In this document: positions 35,423 to 44,411 of the stretch, one piece after another
Numbering within the stretch: the stretch's first letter is position 1
Layout: the number at the start of each line of letters is the position of its first letter
Assembly (NCBI GenBank): GCA_046292345.1
Contig: JBKBRC010000013.1
Location: forward strand, 1 to 64,000
Source: JBKBRC01 sp046292345
GTDB taxonomy: Bacteria; Bacteroidota; Rhodothermia; Rhodothermales; Rubricoccaceae
Direction of reading: 5' to 3'
DNA length: 64,000 nt
Made by a program: the position numbers and the translations under genes
The notes under the pieces: model-generated
Seen by the model: only the letters and a program-made list of their open reading frames with translations
Databases searched by the model: none
What the model was told of the DNA's origin: nothing

Positions 35423-35429
35423 TAGCTTC
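35423..35429 (+). promoter_or_regulatory. Putative promoter element for the UMF1 permease gene
   Basis: TAGCTTC lies 32 bp before the ATG at 35462 and follows the TAnnTT(G/C) pattern. Confidence 0.4.
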
Positions 35430-35461
35430 CCGCGCACCCTCGCGCCCCCCCGCGCGCCCCC

Positions 35462-36793
35462 ATGGCCACGCTCTCGCCCGGACTCTCACCCACCGGCCAG
35501 CCGTACCGTCGCCGCACCGTCTGGGCGTGGTCGCTCTACGACTTCGCCAACTCGACGTTCACGACGCTCGTCGTGACGTTCATCTACGCGACGTACTTCA
35601 CGCAGGCCATCGCCGCTGACGAGATCCGGGGCACCGAGCTGTGGACGCGCGGCGTCTCGCTCACCGCGCTCTTCGTGATCGTGCTCTCGCCCTTCCTGGG
35701 CGCCTACGCCGATCGCACGGGCGCGCGCAAGCGCTTCCTGCTCTTCACGACCGTCGTGTGCATCCTGGCCACGGCCGGCCTGTTCTTCCCGGGCCCGGGC
35801 GAGGTGCTGCTCGCGCTCACGCTCTTCGTGATCGCCAACGTGGCCTACGAGCTCAGCTTCGTCTTCTACAACGCCTACCTCCCTGAGATCGCCCCGCCGG
35901 ACAAGATCGGGCGGGTCTCGGGCTACGGATGGGCACTTGGCTACGTGGGTGGGCTGCTCGCGCTCGTCGTCGCGCTCGTCGTACTCGTGCAGCCCGAGAC
36001 GGCGCCGTTCGGGCTGGACCAGGCGACGGGGGAGCACATTCGCGCCACCAATCTGCTCGTCGCCGGGTGGTTCGCGCTCTTCTCCGTCCCCACGTTTCTC
36101 GTGCTGCGCGAGAGCGCGCCGGCCGCGCCGCCGCAGGAGCGCTCGGCGCGCTCGGCGTTCAGCCTCGCCTTCTCCGAGCTGCGCCGCACGTTCGGCGAGA
36201 TCCGGCGCTACCGGCAGATCGTGCGCCTGCTCGCCGCGCGCCTGTTCTACAACGACGGCCTGACGACGGTCTTCCAGTTCGGCGGCATCTACGCCGCCGG
36301 CACGTTCGGCTTCTCGTTCGAGCAGATCCTGTTCTTCGGCATCACGCTCAACGTGGCCGCGGGCGTGGGCGCGTTCCTGTTCGGCTTCGTCGACGACCGC
36401 ATCGGAGGGCGCCGGACGATCATGATCTCGCTTGGCCTGCTGGCCTCGGCGACGGCGCTGGCCGTGTTCGCGCAGTCCGAGTGGCAGCTCTGGGTGGCCG
36501 GCATCCTGATTGGCGTCGCCTCCGGCCCGAACCAGGCGGCGAGCCGCTCGCTCATGGGCCGCTTCGTGCCGCCCAACAAGGAGAACGAGTTCTACGGGTT
36601 TTTCTCGTTCTCGGGCAAGCTGGCGGCGTTCTTCGGCCCCATCGTGTTCGGCCTGGCCACGGCCGCGTTCGCGTCGCAGCGCGCCGGCGTAGCCTCGATC
36701 TTGCTCTTCTTCGTCGCCGGCGCGCTGCTGCTGCTGCGCGTGGACGAGGCCGAGGGGATCCGCCTGGCCCGCGCCGGCACGACCGAAGCCTGA
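35462..36793 (+). CDS. MFS permease of the UMF1/Atg22-like family
   Basis: A 443-residue transporter with 12 predicted spans. The N-terminal WAWSLYDFANSTF motif is diagnostic for the UMF1 branch of the major facilitator superfamily; an MFS loop motif (GAYADRTGARKRF) follows span 2. Eukaryotic Atg22 relatives export amino acids from vacuoles, but bacterial substrates are not established. It stands between the VWA-like gene and the Nif3 gene; the latter begins 45 bp downstream. Confidence 0.92.
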   Translation: MATLSPGLSPTGQPYRRRTVWAWSLYDFANSTFTTLVVTFIYATYFTQAIAADEIRGTELWTRGVSLTALFVIVLSPFLGAYADRTGARKRFLLFTTVVCILATAGLFFPGPGEVLLALTLFVIANVAYELSFVFYNAYLPEIAPPDKIGRVSGYGWALGYVGGLLALVVALVVLVQPETAPFGLDQATGEHIRATNLLVAGWFALFSVPTFLVLRESAPAAPPQERSARSAFSLAFSELRRTFGEIRRYRQIVRLLAARLFYNDGLTTVFQFGGIYAAGTFGFSFEQILFFGITLNVAAGVGAFLFGFVDDRIGGRRTIMISLGLLASATALAVFAQSEWQLWVAGILIGVASGPNQAASRSLMGRFVPPNKENEFYGFFSFSGKLAAFFGPIVFGLATAAFASQRAGVASILLFFVAGALLLLRVDEAEGIRLARAGTTEA

Positions 36794-36838
36794 CAGGTAC
36801 GGCCAGACACAACCGGTACGACCAGAAGACGACCTGCC

Positions 36839-37987
36839 ATGCCGACCGTCCGAGACCTCGCCCGCGCCCTCGACGCCCGCGCCCCCGAAGGCCAGAAGGC
36901 CGGCTTCGACCGCGTGGGCCTGCACGTGGGCGACCCCGAGGCGCCGCTCACGGGCGTGCTCGTCGCGCTCGACCTGACGGCCGACGTCGTCGCCGAGGCC
37001 GAGGCCGCGCGTGCCTCGGCCATCGTGACGCATCATCCGCTGCTGTTCCGCCCCGTCGGGCGCGTCACGGCCGACGACGCCGTGGGCGGGCTCGTGTGGC
37101 GCCTGGCGCGCGCCGGCATCGCCCACGTGGCTGTGCACACCAACCTCGACGCGGCGCCGGACGGCGTCTCGGTCGCGCTCGCGGCCGCGCTCGGGCTCGG
37201 CGACGTGCGCGTGCTCGCGCCGCTCGACGCGCAGAGCGGCCCCGAGGGCGGTCCGATGCGCCTCGTCGTGACGTACGCGCCGCCCGCGGCTGCCGCGGCC
37301 GTGCGCGACGCGCTCGCGGCCGCCGGCGCCGGCGCCATCGGCGACTACCGCGGGTGCTCGTTCTCGTCCGATGGGACGGGCCGCTTCGTGCCGCAGGAGG
37401 GCGCGCAGCCGCACACGGGGACGGTCGGCGAGGCCGAGGCGGCCCCGGAGGAGCGCATCGAGGCCGTCGTGCCGGCCTGGCGCGCGCGCGCGGCTGTCGC
37501 CGCGGCACGCCGCGCACACCCGTACGAGGAGCCGGTCGTGCTCGTGCAGCCCGTCGAGGGCGTCGCGCCGCGCGAGGGCTACGGCGCCATCGGGACGCTG
37601 CCGGCACCGCTCGCGGCGGAGGCCTTCCTCGAGCACGTGGCGACCCGGCTGGGCACACCGGCGCTGCGGCATACGGCCGGCCCGGCCGAGATCCGCCGCG
37701 TGGCCGTCTGCGGCGGCGCCGGGCTCGTGTTCCTACCGGCCGCGCGCGCCGCCGGCGCCGACGCCTTCGTCACGGCCGACGTCACGTACCACCGCTTCTT
37801 CGAGGCGCTCGCGCCCGACGGCCGCCCGCACCTGCTGCTCGTCGATGCGGGGCACTACGAGACCGAGGCCGTCGCCGAGGCCCTGCTTGCCGAGGCCGTC
37901 GCGGCGGCGTTCCCGGGCGTACCGGTGGCACGCACGCGCAGCCGCACGTCGGCCATGCACACGTTCGTGGCTTCCGCCCCTGCCTAG
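36839..37987 (+). CDS. Nif3-like dinuclear-metal protein
   Basis: A 382-residue NIF3/YqfO-family protein. Metal ligands are visible in IVTHHPLLF, AVHTNLDAA and, near the C-terminus, DAGHYETE. An inserted central domain of roughly 110 residues (about 135-245, ending RAHPYEEPVV) is the CutA1-like insertion typical of the longer YqfO form. The molecular function is debated (GTP cyclohydrolase-like or structural). The gene pair Nif3 plus coiled-coil 'zinc ribbon' protein, followed by rnpB, is a familiar arrangement in several phyla. Confidence 0.92.
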   Translation: MPTVRDLARALDARAPEGQKAGFDRVGLHVGDPEAPLTGVLVALDLTADVVAEAEAARASAIVTHHPLLFRPVGRVTADDAVGGLVWRLARAGIAHVAVHTNLDAAPDGVSVALAAALGLGDVRVLAPLDAQSGPEGGPMRLVVTYAPPAAAAAVRDALAAAGAGAIGDYRGCSFSSDGTGRFVPQEGAQPHTGTVGEAEAAPEERIEAVVPAWRARAAVAAARRAHPYEEPVVLVQPVEGVAPREGYGAIGTLPAPLAAEAFLEHVATRLGTPALRHTAGPAEIRRVAVCGGAGLVFLPAARAAGADAFVTADVTYHRFFEALAPDGRPHLLLVDAGHYETEAVAEALLAEAVAAAFPGVPVARTRSRTSAMHTFVASAPA

Positions 37988-38154
37988 CCTGGCGTCTTCA
38001 GCATCGGCCCTGCGTTTGGCACCGGCCCTGCCTTCGGCACCGGCCTCGTGTTCTGCGCGCGCAGGTTGTTTGAATTCCCGCGGCGCGCCTGCATCTGTGC
38101 CGCCGGTGCACTTACTTGCACCCCCTTGTTCTGTCCACCCCCCTGCCTGGCCGA

Positions 38155-38910
38155 ATGGCAACCGAAACCTCAACCAGCATCGAAGATCAGCTGCGCGCCC
38201 TGGTGCGCCTGCAGACGATCGACAGCAAGATCGACCAGCTCAACAAGCTCCGCGGCGATCTGCCCGAGGAAATCCGCGACCTCGAGGACGAGCGGGCCGG
38301 CCTCGAGACCCGCCTGCGCCAGATCAAGCAGGACGCCAAGGACGGCGAGGTCCAGCGCAAGAAGCTCAAGCTGGACATCGCCGAGTCAGAGGGCCTGATC
38401 CGCAAGTATGAGGAGCAGCAGCTTCAGGTGCGGAACAACCGCGAGTACGACGCGCTCACGAAGGAGATCGAGGGGCACCGCCAGCGCATCACGGCGGCGA
38501 CGGAGCAGATCCTCGCCATGGAGGAACGCGACACGGAGTCCGAGGCCCTGCTCAGCACGGCCGACGAGCGCCTCGCCGACCTGGAGGCGCAGCTCGAGCA
38601 GAAGCGCGCCGAGCTCGAGCGCGTGGTCGAGGAGACGCGCGCCGAGCAGGAGGCGCTCGAGGCGCGCCGCGCCGACGCGCAGCAGCATATCGACGAGCGC
38701 TACCTGCGCGCCTACGAGCGCCTGCGCCGGCGCATGCGCGACGGCCGGGCCGTCGTGCCGCTCGAGCGCGGCGCCGCGGCCGGCTTTGTCGTGCCCCCGC
38801 AGCGGCAGGTCGAGATCCGCCAGCGCAACCGCATCATCGTCTCCGAGCACGACGGCCGCATCATCGTCGACGACCAGCTCTTCCGCGAAACGGTCGAGTC
38901 GCTCGACTGA
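38155..38910 (+). CDS. Coiled-coil protein with cysteine-free zf-RING_7-type ribbon
   Basis: A 251-residue protein. Residues about 8-185 are a long Glu/Arg/Lys-rich antiparallel coiled coil, including the RNNREYDAL turn typical of the family. Residues about 205-240 align with the C4 zinc ribbon of this family, but all four ligands are gone: the first CxxC reads AAAG (207-210) and the second reads SEHD (230-233), while PPQ and GRI around them are kept. The fold is probably retained without zinc. It lies downstream of Nif3 and upstream of rnpB. A TACTTGC about 40 bp before the ATG may be its promoter. Confidence 0.85.
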   Translation: MATETSTSIEDQLRALVRLQTIDSKIDQLNKLRGDLPEEIRDLEDERAGLETRLRQIKQDAKDGEVQRKKLKLDIAESEGLIRKYEEQQLQVRNNREYDALTKEIEGHRQRITAATEQILAMEERDTESEALLSTADERLADLEAQLEQKRAELERVVEETRAEQEALEARRADAQQHIDERYLRAYERLRRRMRDGRAVVPLERGAAAGFVVPPQRQVEIRQRNRIIVSEHDGRIIVDDQLFRETVESLD

Positions 38911-38999
38911 GCGGACCGCCCGTACCGGCGCGGGTACGGATTCCCCGCGCCCGTACGTTCCTCTTTCTCTAGGGCGGCTCCCGCCCACCGATCCGACCT

Positions 39000-39446
39000 G
39001 CGCGCCGGCCGGATCGCCGCTTCGCCCCCCGGCTTCGGCCGAGGCGGGCGGGGAGGAAAGTCCGAACACCGCAGGGCACCGTGCTTCCTAACGGGAAGGC
39101 GCCATCGGCTCCGGCCGGCGGCGACGGCACGTGCAACAGAAAGCAGACCAGCCGATGGGCGCGCCTCCGGGCGCGTCACAGGTGATGGGTGAAATGGTGG
39201 GGTAAGAGCCCACCGGCGTCCCTGGCGACAGGGGCGGCCAGGTAAACCCCACGGGGTGCAAGGCCAAACAGTCCCGCCCGGCTCTCGGGCCACCCCGCGG
39301 CCCGCGGGGAGCGACCACCGCTGGCGGGACGGGTAGGCTGCTCGAGGCCGCCGGTGACGGCGGTCCCAGATAGATGGCGGTCGCCCCGCCCGTCCGATGG
39401 CGACGCGGCGGCGGGGGCACAGAATTCGGCTTACAGGCCGGCGCGC
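39000..39446 (+). ncRNA. rnpB: RNase P RNA, bacterial class A
   Basis: The catalytic RNA that matures tRNA 5' ends. The 5' P1 strand (gcgcgccggcc at 39000) pairs with ggccggcgcgc at 39436-39446. Conserved core segments are present: GAGGAAAGTCCGAACACC at the start of P4, and ACAGAATTCGGCTTA near the 3' end. Length (about 447 nt) is normal, and variable helices are G+C-rich. A strong terminator follows. Ends are placed by the P1 pairing and may be off by a few bases. Confidence 0.95.
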
Positions 39447-39453
39447 GTCGCCC

Positions 39454-39497
39454 GAGGCCGCGTCCTTCTTCGGAGGGACGCGGCCCTCGTCGTTTTT
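39454..39497 (+). terminator. Rho-independent terminator of rnpB
   Basis: A stem of gaggccgcgtcc with ggacgcggcc-ctc (one bulged base) and a loop around ttcttcggag, then GTTTTT. It begins 7 bp after the P1 helix of RNase P RNA. Confidence 0.85.
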
Positions 39498-39558
39498 CGG
39501 GAACTCCGGCGCTGGACTCCGGCGCTCGAGCGCTCAAGCGCGCGTGCAGACAAAAGGC

Positions 39559-39606
39559 GCCCCGAACGGCCGACGCCCCGAACGGCCGACGCCCCGAACG
39601 GCGGGC
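39559..39606. repeat. 16-bp tandem array at the 3' side of secG
   Basis: Three copies of about gccccgaacggccgac. On the minus strand each copy offers a GGGGCGTC arm able to pair with the GACGCCCC just after the secG stop, and the last copy is followed by CCTTTTG. The array may therefore be a multiplied terminator arm for secG. Confidence 0.85.
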
Positions 39607-39641
39607 GTCCGGGGCGTCGGGCGGTGCTGCGAGACGGGCGG

Positions 39642-40061
39642 CTACTGCGCCGGCTGCACCGGCGCGGGCGCCGGCGCGACGGGCGTCTCGCTGCTCGGCG
39701 CCTGCTCGGCCTGCTCGCCGGGCTGGAACGGGCTGACGGGATTCGTCTGCGGCGCCTCAACGGGCGGCACGCCGGCCGGAAGCTCGACCACGCCGCGCTG
39801 CTGCAGGATCGAGCGCTGCTCGTCGTTGAGTGAGCCGTGGAAGAACGAAGCCACGATGCACAGCGCGAGGAAGGCGCTGCCGAGCGTCCACGTGGCCTTC
39901 TCGAGGAAGTCAGGCGCCTGCCGCGCGCCGAGGATCTGCTGCGTCTGGCCACCGGAGGCGATGCCGGCAAGCCCTCCGCCCTGCCCGCTCTGGAGCAGCA
40001 CGACGAGAGTGATGAGCACGGCGACGAGCAGGATCAGGACGATGAAGAGGGTGAACAGCAT
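39642..40061 (-). CDS. secG: Preprotein translocase subunit SecG
   Basis: A 139-residue membrane component of the SecYEG channel. It has two spans (residues about 2-23 and 55-75) separated by the conserved loop LLQSGQGGGLAGIASGG. The C-terminal 60 residues are a Pro/Glu/Gln/Ala-rich tail, longer than in E. coli SecG but common in this phylum. TAGCTTG lies 76 bp upstream of the ATG. It converges with rnpB. Confidence 0.93.
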   Translation of the reverse strand: MLFTLFIVLILLVAVLITLVVLLQSGQGGGLAGIASGGQTQQILGARQAPDFLEKATWTLGSAFLALCIVASFFHGSLNDEQRSILQQRGVVELPAGVPPVEAPQTNPVSPFQPGEQAEQAPSSETPVAPAPAPVQPAQ

Positions 40062-40137
40062 CGGTCAGGCGAACGCGTTGGGAGAAGCGCCGGAAGGACA
40101 CAAGCGCCGGAGGGCAAGCGCCGGGGCGGCAGCGGGT

Positions 40138-40144
40138 CAAGCTA
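40138..40144 (-). promoter_or_regulatory. Putative TAnnTTG promoter element for secG
   Basis: TAGCTTG on the minus strand, 76 bp before the secG ATG, in the gap after the Nudix gene. Confidence 0.45.
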
Positions 40145-40285
40145 CGGCCGCGCGCCTCCCGGGGCCAAGCGCAGCGTCGGCAAGATGGGCCGGAGCGCAT
40201 GAAATCACGGAGCGAAACACGTGCTGACGCAGCGGGCGCGGCCCCGCAGGGCCGGGCGCGCTCCTGCAGGACTGGGCCGGGGTAC

Positions 40286-40885
40286 CTACCCGGAGCGCCG
40301 CGCGACGTGCGCCTCGGCCAGCAGTAGCGCCGTGCACGTCTTGGCATCGGGAAATCCGCCCTGCCGGGCGCGCTCGGCAGCCTCTGCGAGCGGGATCAGA
40401 AAGGGCTCCACGAACTCGTCCGGCTCCGGAGCGGCCTCGGCCGCGCTCCGAAGCGACTCGGCGAGAAACAGGTGGATCACCTCGTCCGAGTAGCCGATGG
40501 CAGGGTACGTCACGCCCAGGGGCGTCCACTGCGCGGCCTCGAGGCCGGTTTCCTCCAGCAGTTCCCGGCGGGCGGCGTCGCGCGGGTCCTCTCCGTGCGC
40601 GTCGAGCTTACCGGCGGGGACTTCCTCGAACAGGCGCCGGGGCGCGTAGCGGAACTGCCGCAGCAGCATCACGCGCCGGTCCGCGAACAGCGGCACGACG
40701 GCAGCGGCGCCGGGGTGGCGGATCCACTCGCGCGCCGAGGTCTCGCCGCTGGGAAGCCGGACGCGGTCGCGGTAGACCTGCAGCAGCGCGCCGTCGTAGA
40801 CGCGCACGCTGCCGAGCGCGTGCTCGGTGAGGTCCGGGGACTGTTCGGAGGGGTCTTGTGACCGTTCGGTGAAGTCCGATGACAT
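40286..40885 (-). CDS. Nudix hydrolase, ADP-ribose pyrophosphatase type
   Basis: A 199-residue enzyme predicted to split ADP-ribose into AMP and ribose-5-phosphate. The Nudix box begins at GKLDAHGEDPRDAARRELLE and ends EETGLEA, and the ADPRase-specific YPAIGYSDEVIHLFLA follows about 20 residues later. The N-terminal SVRVYDGALLQVYRD strand pair matches NudF/YqkG enzymes. The first 20 residues are Ser/Glu-rich and poorly conserved. The Omp85-like gene ends 9 bp upstream on the same strand. Confidence 0.9.
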   Translation of the reverse strand: MSSDFTERSQDPSEQSPDLTEHALGSVRVYDGALLQVYRDRVRLPSGETSAREWIRHPGAAAVVPLFADRRVMLLRQFRYAPRRLFEEVPAGKLDAHGEDPRDAARRELLEETGLEAAQWTPLGVTYPAIGYSDEVIHLFLAESLRSAAEAAPEPDEFVEPFLIPLAEAAERARQGGFPDAKTCTALLLAEAHVARRSG

Positions 40886-40894
40886 GGGGCTGGT

Positions 40895-42724
40895 TCAGAG
40901 GCCGAGCGAGACGCCGAGGTGCAGCTTGCCGCGCGCGAGCGGGAGATCGGGGTTGAGAGCGTAGGTGGCCGACACGAGGCCAGCCGGCGTGCCGAGCAGC
41001 ACGCCGAGGCCGTAGCCGGGGAGCCACGCGCGCGCGCGCGGCAGGCTCGGAAGATCGGGCCGCGACACGAAGCCAAGGTCCGCAAAGGCGAACGCGAGCG
41101 AGCGAGCGTCGAGCGGCACGCGGTACTCCGCGAGGGCGCGCCCGACGGCCTGCCCGAGGAAGGCCTCCTCGTCATAGCCGCGCAGCGACGCCGCGCCGCC
41201 GATGCGGAACAGCTCGGCCTCGTCGTAGCGGGAGCGCCCCTCGGCCGGGCGCGCGCCGAGCACGACGCGCGCGTCCAGCCCGAGCGCGAGCGCGTGCGTC
41301 GCCGGTGCCGGCACGTAGGCCCGCACCGAAGCCGCGAGGCGCTCGCGCGCGGCCCGAGCGGTCGCCTCGCCCGGGCCGGTACTCCGCACGCGCTGCCCAC
41401 GCTCGACGAGCACGTCCGCCGCGAAGCCCCGGCGCGGCCTGCGGGACGCGTCCACGCGCCGCGCGCGCAGCCCGAGGCCCGCCCAGAGCGCCTCGGCGCG
41501 CGCCACGCGCGGCGTACCGTCCACGAGCGCAGCCCCGGCCCGCCCGGGCTGCACAGCCTCGCGCGAGACGACGGCCTCCACCTCCAGTCCCGACGCGACG
41601 CGGAGGCTCGCCTCGGCGCGGTAGCGCTGCCGGGCGTACAGCGAGTCCTGCGCGAGGCCGGCAAACGCCCCCCCCACACGCAGCGGCGTCCCGAACACGA
41701 ACGGCACGGCCGCCTCCAGGTCGAGCGAAGACACGAGGCCGGGCGAGCGCACGAGCGCCACGCGCGCCACGCGCCCGGCGCCAGAGAGGTTGCGCAGCGC
41801 CAGTTCCCCCGCACCGACGAGCTGCCCCGGCGCCCCGAGGGCGGGCGGGAGGTAGCCGAGCACGAGATCGAACGCACCGGGCGGAGCATCCTCGACCGGC
41901 ACGACGAGGACGACGGCCGCGGGATCGGCCGGGTCGGCCGCCAGTTCGGGTTCGCCGACGGACGCGAAGAGGCCCGTCGCGTCGAGCTCGCGGCGGAGCG
42001 CGGCGCGGTCGAGCGCCCCGAGCGGCACGCCCGTCGGCAGGCCCGCGGCGCGCGCGGCGAAGACGGCGTCGGTGCGCGAGCGGCGTCCGCCGGCGCGCAG
42101 CTCGAGGCGCGAGAGCACAGGCCGGGCGCCCTCGTCGACGCGGAGCGTCAGACGCGCTCCGGCGGTCGGCCCGGCGGTCGGCCCGGCGGGCGTGGGCAGC
42201 AGCGTCACCTCTGGCGTGATACGCGCCCGCGGCAGGCCCGCCTCCGCGTAGCGCGCGAGCGCGAGCGCGAGGTCAGCGGCGAGCGCGGCCGAGTCCAGCG
42301 GCGCGCCGGGACGCGTCTGCCAGCCCTCGCGCAGCGCGGCCTCCGGCAGCGCGAACACCCCCACGGCCTCGATGCCGGCCACGACGACACGTGGCCCGGC
42401 CGTCGCAAAGAGCGTCGGCCCCGGCCCGGCCGAGTCCACGCGCGCAAACGCGTAGCCTCGCTGGCGCAGCGTGGCCAGCGCGCGCCGCGCCGCGCCCTCG
42501 GCGTCCGAGGCCCGCACCACGGCGAGCGTGTCGGCGGGCGTGCCGGCGAGCGTGTCGGTGCGCGCGACGACCGTCCAGCCCGTAGCCGGCTGCGCCGCGG
42601 CGGACGTCGCCGTGACGGACGTCGCTGCGGCGAGCACGAGCGCGCACACGATGCCCGCGCGCGCGCGCGCCGGCCAGCCTCCGGCAGCGGCGTCCACCCC
42701 GCTGGCGGGCGCGCCGGCGAGCAC
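40895..42724 (-). CDS. Omp85/BamA-like outer-membrane barrel protein
   Basis: An outer-membrane protein of the bacterial surface-antigen family, about 609 residues. A signal peptide (GIVCALVLAAATSVTATSAAAQ) is followed by two or three POTRA-like repeats and a C-terminal 16-strand-type barrel with the hallmark LRGYDEEAFLG. It is shorter than BamA, so an accessory or TamA/two-partner-like role is possible. The start is uncertain: a GTG at 42724 is chosen because upstream ATGs (42772, 42787) would overlap the divergent gene and give an implausible leader. Confidence 0.78.
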   Translation of the reverse strand: MLAGAPASGVDAAAGGWPARARAGIVCALVLAAATSVTATSAAAQPATGWTVVARTDTLAGTPADTLAVVRASDAEGAARRALATLRQRGYAFARVDSAGPGPTLFATAGPRVVVAGIEAVGVFALPEAALREGWQTRPGAPLDSAALAADLALALARYAEAGLPRARITPEVTLLPTPAGPTAGPTAGARLTLRVDEGARPVLSRLELRAGGRRSRTDAVFAARAAGLPTGVPLGALDRAALRRELDATGLFASVGEPELAADPADPAAVVLVVPVEDAPPGAFDLVLGYLPPALGAPGQLVGAGELALRNLSGAGRVARVALVRSPGLVSSLDLEAAVPFVFGTPLRVGGAFAGLAQDSLYARQRYRAEASLRVASGLEVEAVVSREAVQPGRAGAALVDGTPRVARAEALWAGLGLRARRVDASRRPRRGFAADVLVERGQRVRSTGPGEATARAARERLAASVRAYVPAPATHALALGLDARVVLGARPAEGRSRYDEAELFRIGGAASLRGYDEEAFLGQAVGRALAEYRVPLDARSLAFAFADLGFVSRPDLPSLPRARAWLPGYGLGVLLGTPAGLVSATYALNPDLPLARGKLHLGVSLGL

Positions 42725-42758
42725 GCGTATCTTCGCCTGGTCCGAATGGCTTTTCCCG

Positions 42759-42818
42759 ATGCGTCTCATCCCGATGCGTTTCATTCCGGTACGTCTTGCG
42801 TCCGTGCGTCTGCTCGCC
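42759..42818. repeat. Degenerate 15-bp repeat over a start codon
   Basis: Four diverged 15-bp units; the first two carry ATG, the last two start GTA and GTG. They encode the Arg-containing n-region of the signal peptide four times. Confidence 0.75.
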
Positions 42819-43163
42819 CCCGCGGCTGTGCTGCTGCTTCTGGCACCCGGCTTCGCCGCGCAGCCCGCCCTGCCCGAACGTACGGCCGACGCCGGTGCGC
42901 GCCCGGCCCCCGCCGCGGCCGAGACGCTCCGCGTGAGCGTGCGAGCCGGGCAGCCACTCATCACGAGCCTGCCTGACCGCTACCGCGGCGCCGAGGCGCG
43001 CTACCGCGCGCTGCGCGCGCCGGCGCTGAGCTGGCTCGTGGACCGCTCGTTCTTCTACCAAACGCAGCCGGGCGAGCGCGGCGACCTGCCCGTCCTCTTC
43101 GAGCGTTCCGCCGGGGACACCGTCGCCGACACGCTCGTGCTCGTGGTCTCGATCACCGACTGA
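42759..43163 (+). CDS. Small secreted protein of unknown function
   Basis: A 134-residue exported protein. Its N-terminus is a degenerate 15-bp repeat giving MRLIP-MRFIP-VRLAS-VRLLA, so two ATGs (42759 and 42774) are possible starts. The signal peptide core (LLAPAAVLLLLAPGFAAQ) follows. The mature part is about 100 residues, with ALSWLVDRSFFYQTQPGERGDLPVLF and beta-strand-like ends. I do not recognise a family. MutY starts 25 bp downstream, so the two may be co-transcribed. Confidence 0.65.
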   Translation: MRLIPMRFIPVRLASVRLLAPAAVLLLLAPGFAAQPALPERTADAGARPAPAAAETLRVSVRAGQPLITSLPDRYRGAEARYRALRAPALSWLVDRSFFYQTQPGERGDLPVLFERSAGDTVADTLVLVVSITD

Positions 43164-43188
43164 CGCGCGCGCCGATCCGCTGCCGCTC

Positions 43189-44337
43189 ATGCCTGCTCCG
43201 CCTGCGGTGTCCCTGACGGAGCGCGTCACGCCGGCGCATGCGCGCGCCTTTCGCGATGCGCTCGGCGCCTGGTTCGAGGCGCACCGCCGGCCGATGCCGT
43301 GGCGCGAGACGGACGCCGCCGGGCGGCGCGACCCCTACCGGGTGTGGCTCTCGGAGGTCATGCTCCAGCAGACGCGCGTCGACCAGGCGATGCCCTACTA
43401 CGAGCGCTTCGTGGCGGCTTTCCCCACGGTCGGCGCGCTCGCAGACGCTCCGCCCGACGAAGTCCTCAAGCGGTGGGAGGGGCTCGGGTACTACTCCCGG
43501 GCACGCAACCTGCAGCGCGCCGCGCAGGTCGTCATGGCCGAGCACGACGGCGTGTTCCCCTCTGACCCCGAGGCGGTGCGCGCGCTGCCCGGCGTGGGCG
43601 ACTACACGGCCGCGGCTATCCTCTCCCTCGCTTTCGGGCAGCCGTTCGCAGTGCTCGACGGCAACGTGGTCCGCGTGCTCGCGCGCGTCTTCGCCGTCGA
43701 GGCCGACACGCGGCAGGGCGCGACGCGGCGGGCGCTGCAGCACCTCGCCGACGCCCTGCTGGACCGCGAGGCGCCGGGGCGCTTCAACGAGTCGCTGATG
43801 GAGCTCGGCGCAACCGTGTGCACGCCGTCTGCGCCGGCCTGCCCGGTCTGCCCGCTCGCCCCCGTCTGCGCCGCGCACGCCTCGGGCTCGCCGACGGCCT
43901 TCCCGGTCGTTTCCCGGAGAGCACGCGCGCCGCATCACGTCGTCGCCGTAGGTCTGGTATCGGACGAGGCAGGGCGCCTGCTCGTGCAGCGCCGTCCGGA
44001 GGCGGCCATGCTCGGCGGGCTGTGGGAATTCCCGGGCGGTAAGCAGGAGCCAGGCGAGACGCTGCCCGAGGCCGTCCGACGCGAGCTACGCGAAGAGCTC
44101 AGCATCGCCGTCGCCGTCGGCCCGGAGGCTGGCCGCGTGCGCCACGCCTACTCGCACTTCTCGATCACCCTCATCGCGTTCACGTGCCGCCTCGAGCACG
44201 GCGAGCCCATACACCACGCCGGCGAGCCCGTCCGGTGGGCGTCGCCCGAGGAACTCGGCGCACTCGCCATGCCCCGCGCAAGCCGCAAGCTGCTCGAGGT
44301 GCTGCGTGCGCCGGGCGCGCAGGCATCCCTGTTCTGA
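43189..44337 (+). CDS. mutY: A/G-specific adenine DNA glycosylase
   Basis: A 382-residue repair enzyme that removes adenine paired with 8-oxoguanine. Catalytic Glu E56 is in SEVMLQQTRV. The helix-hairpin-helix LPGVGDYTA leads to catalytic Asp D157 (LDGNVVRVL). The [4Fe-4S] cluster cysteines C211, C218, C221 and C227 have the family spacing C-x6-C-x2-C-x5-C. The C-terminal Nudix-like domain (WEFPGGKQEPGE, ELREELSI) recognises 8-oxoG. Length and domain order are normal. Confidence 0.96.
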   Translation: MPAPPAVSLTERVTPAHARAFRDALGAWFEAHRRPMPWRETDAAGRRDPYRVWLSEVMLQQTRVDQAMPYYERFVAAFPTVGALADAPPDEVLKRWEGLGYYSRARNLQRAAQVVMAEHDGVFPSDPEAVRALPGVGDYTAAAILSLAFGQPFAVLDGNVVRVLARVFAVEADTRQGATRRALQHLADALLDREAPGRFNESLMELGATVCTPSAPACPVCPLAPVCAAHASGSPTAFPVVSRRARAPHHVVAVGLVSDEAGRLLVQRRPEAAMLGGLWEFPGGKQEPGETLPEAVRRELREELSIAVAVGPEAGRVRHAYSHFSITLIAFTCRLEHGEPIHHAGEPVRWASPEELGALAMPRASRKLLEVLRAPGAQASLF

Positions 44338-44411
44338 GCTCTCGGACTCCGGGTCCCCAGGCAACCGCGCACCTCCGCGCGCGTCTATGCCCCTCATCCT
44401 GCACCGCCGCC

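Noticed and set aside
35486..37672. Minus-strand open frame of 728 codons opposite the UMF1 and Nif3 genes
   Set aside because: Hydrophilic Arg/Glu/His-rich shadow without recognisable domains over two conserved genes.
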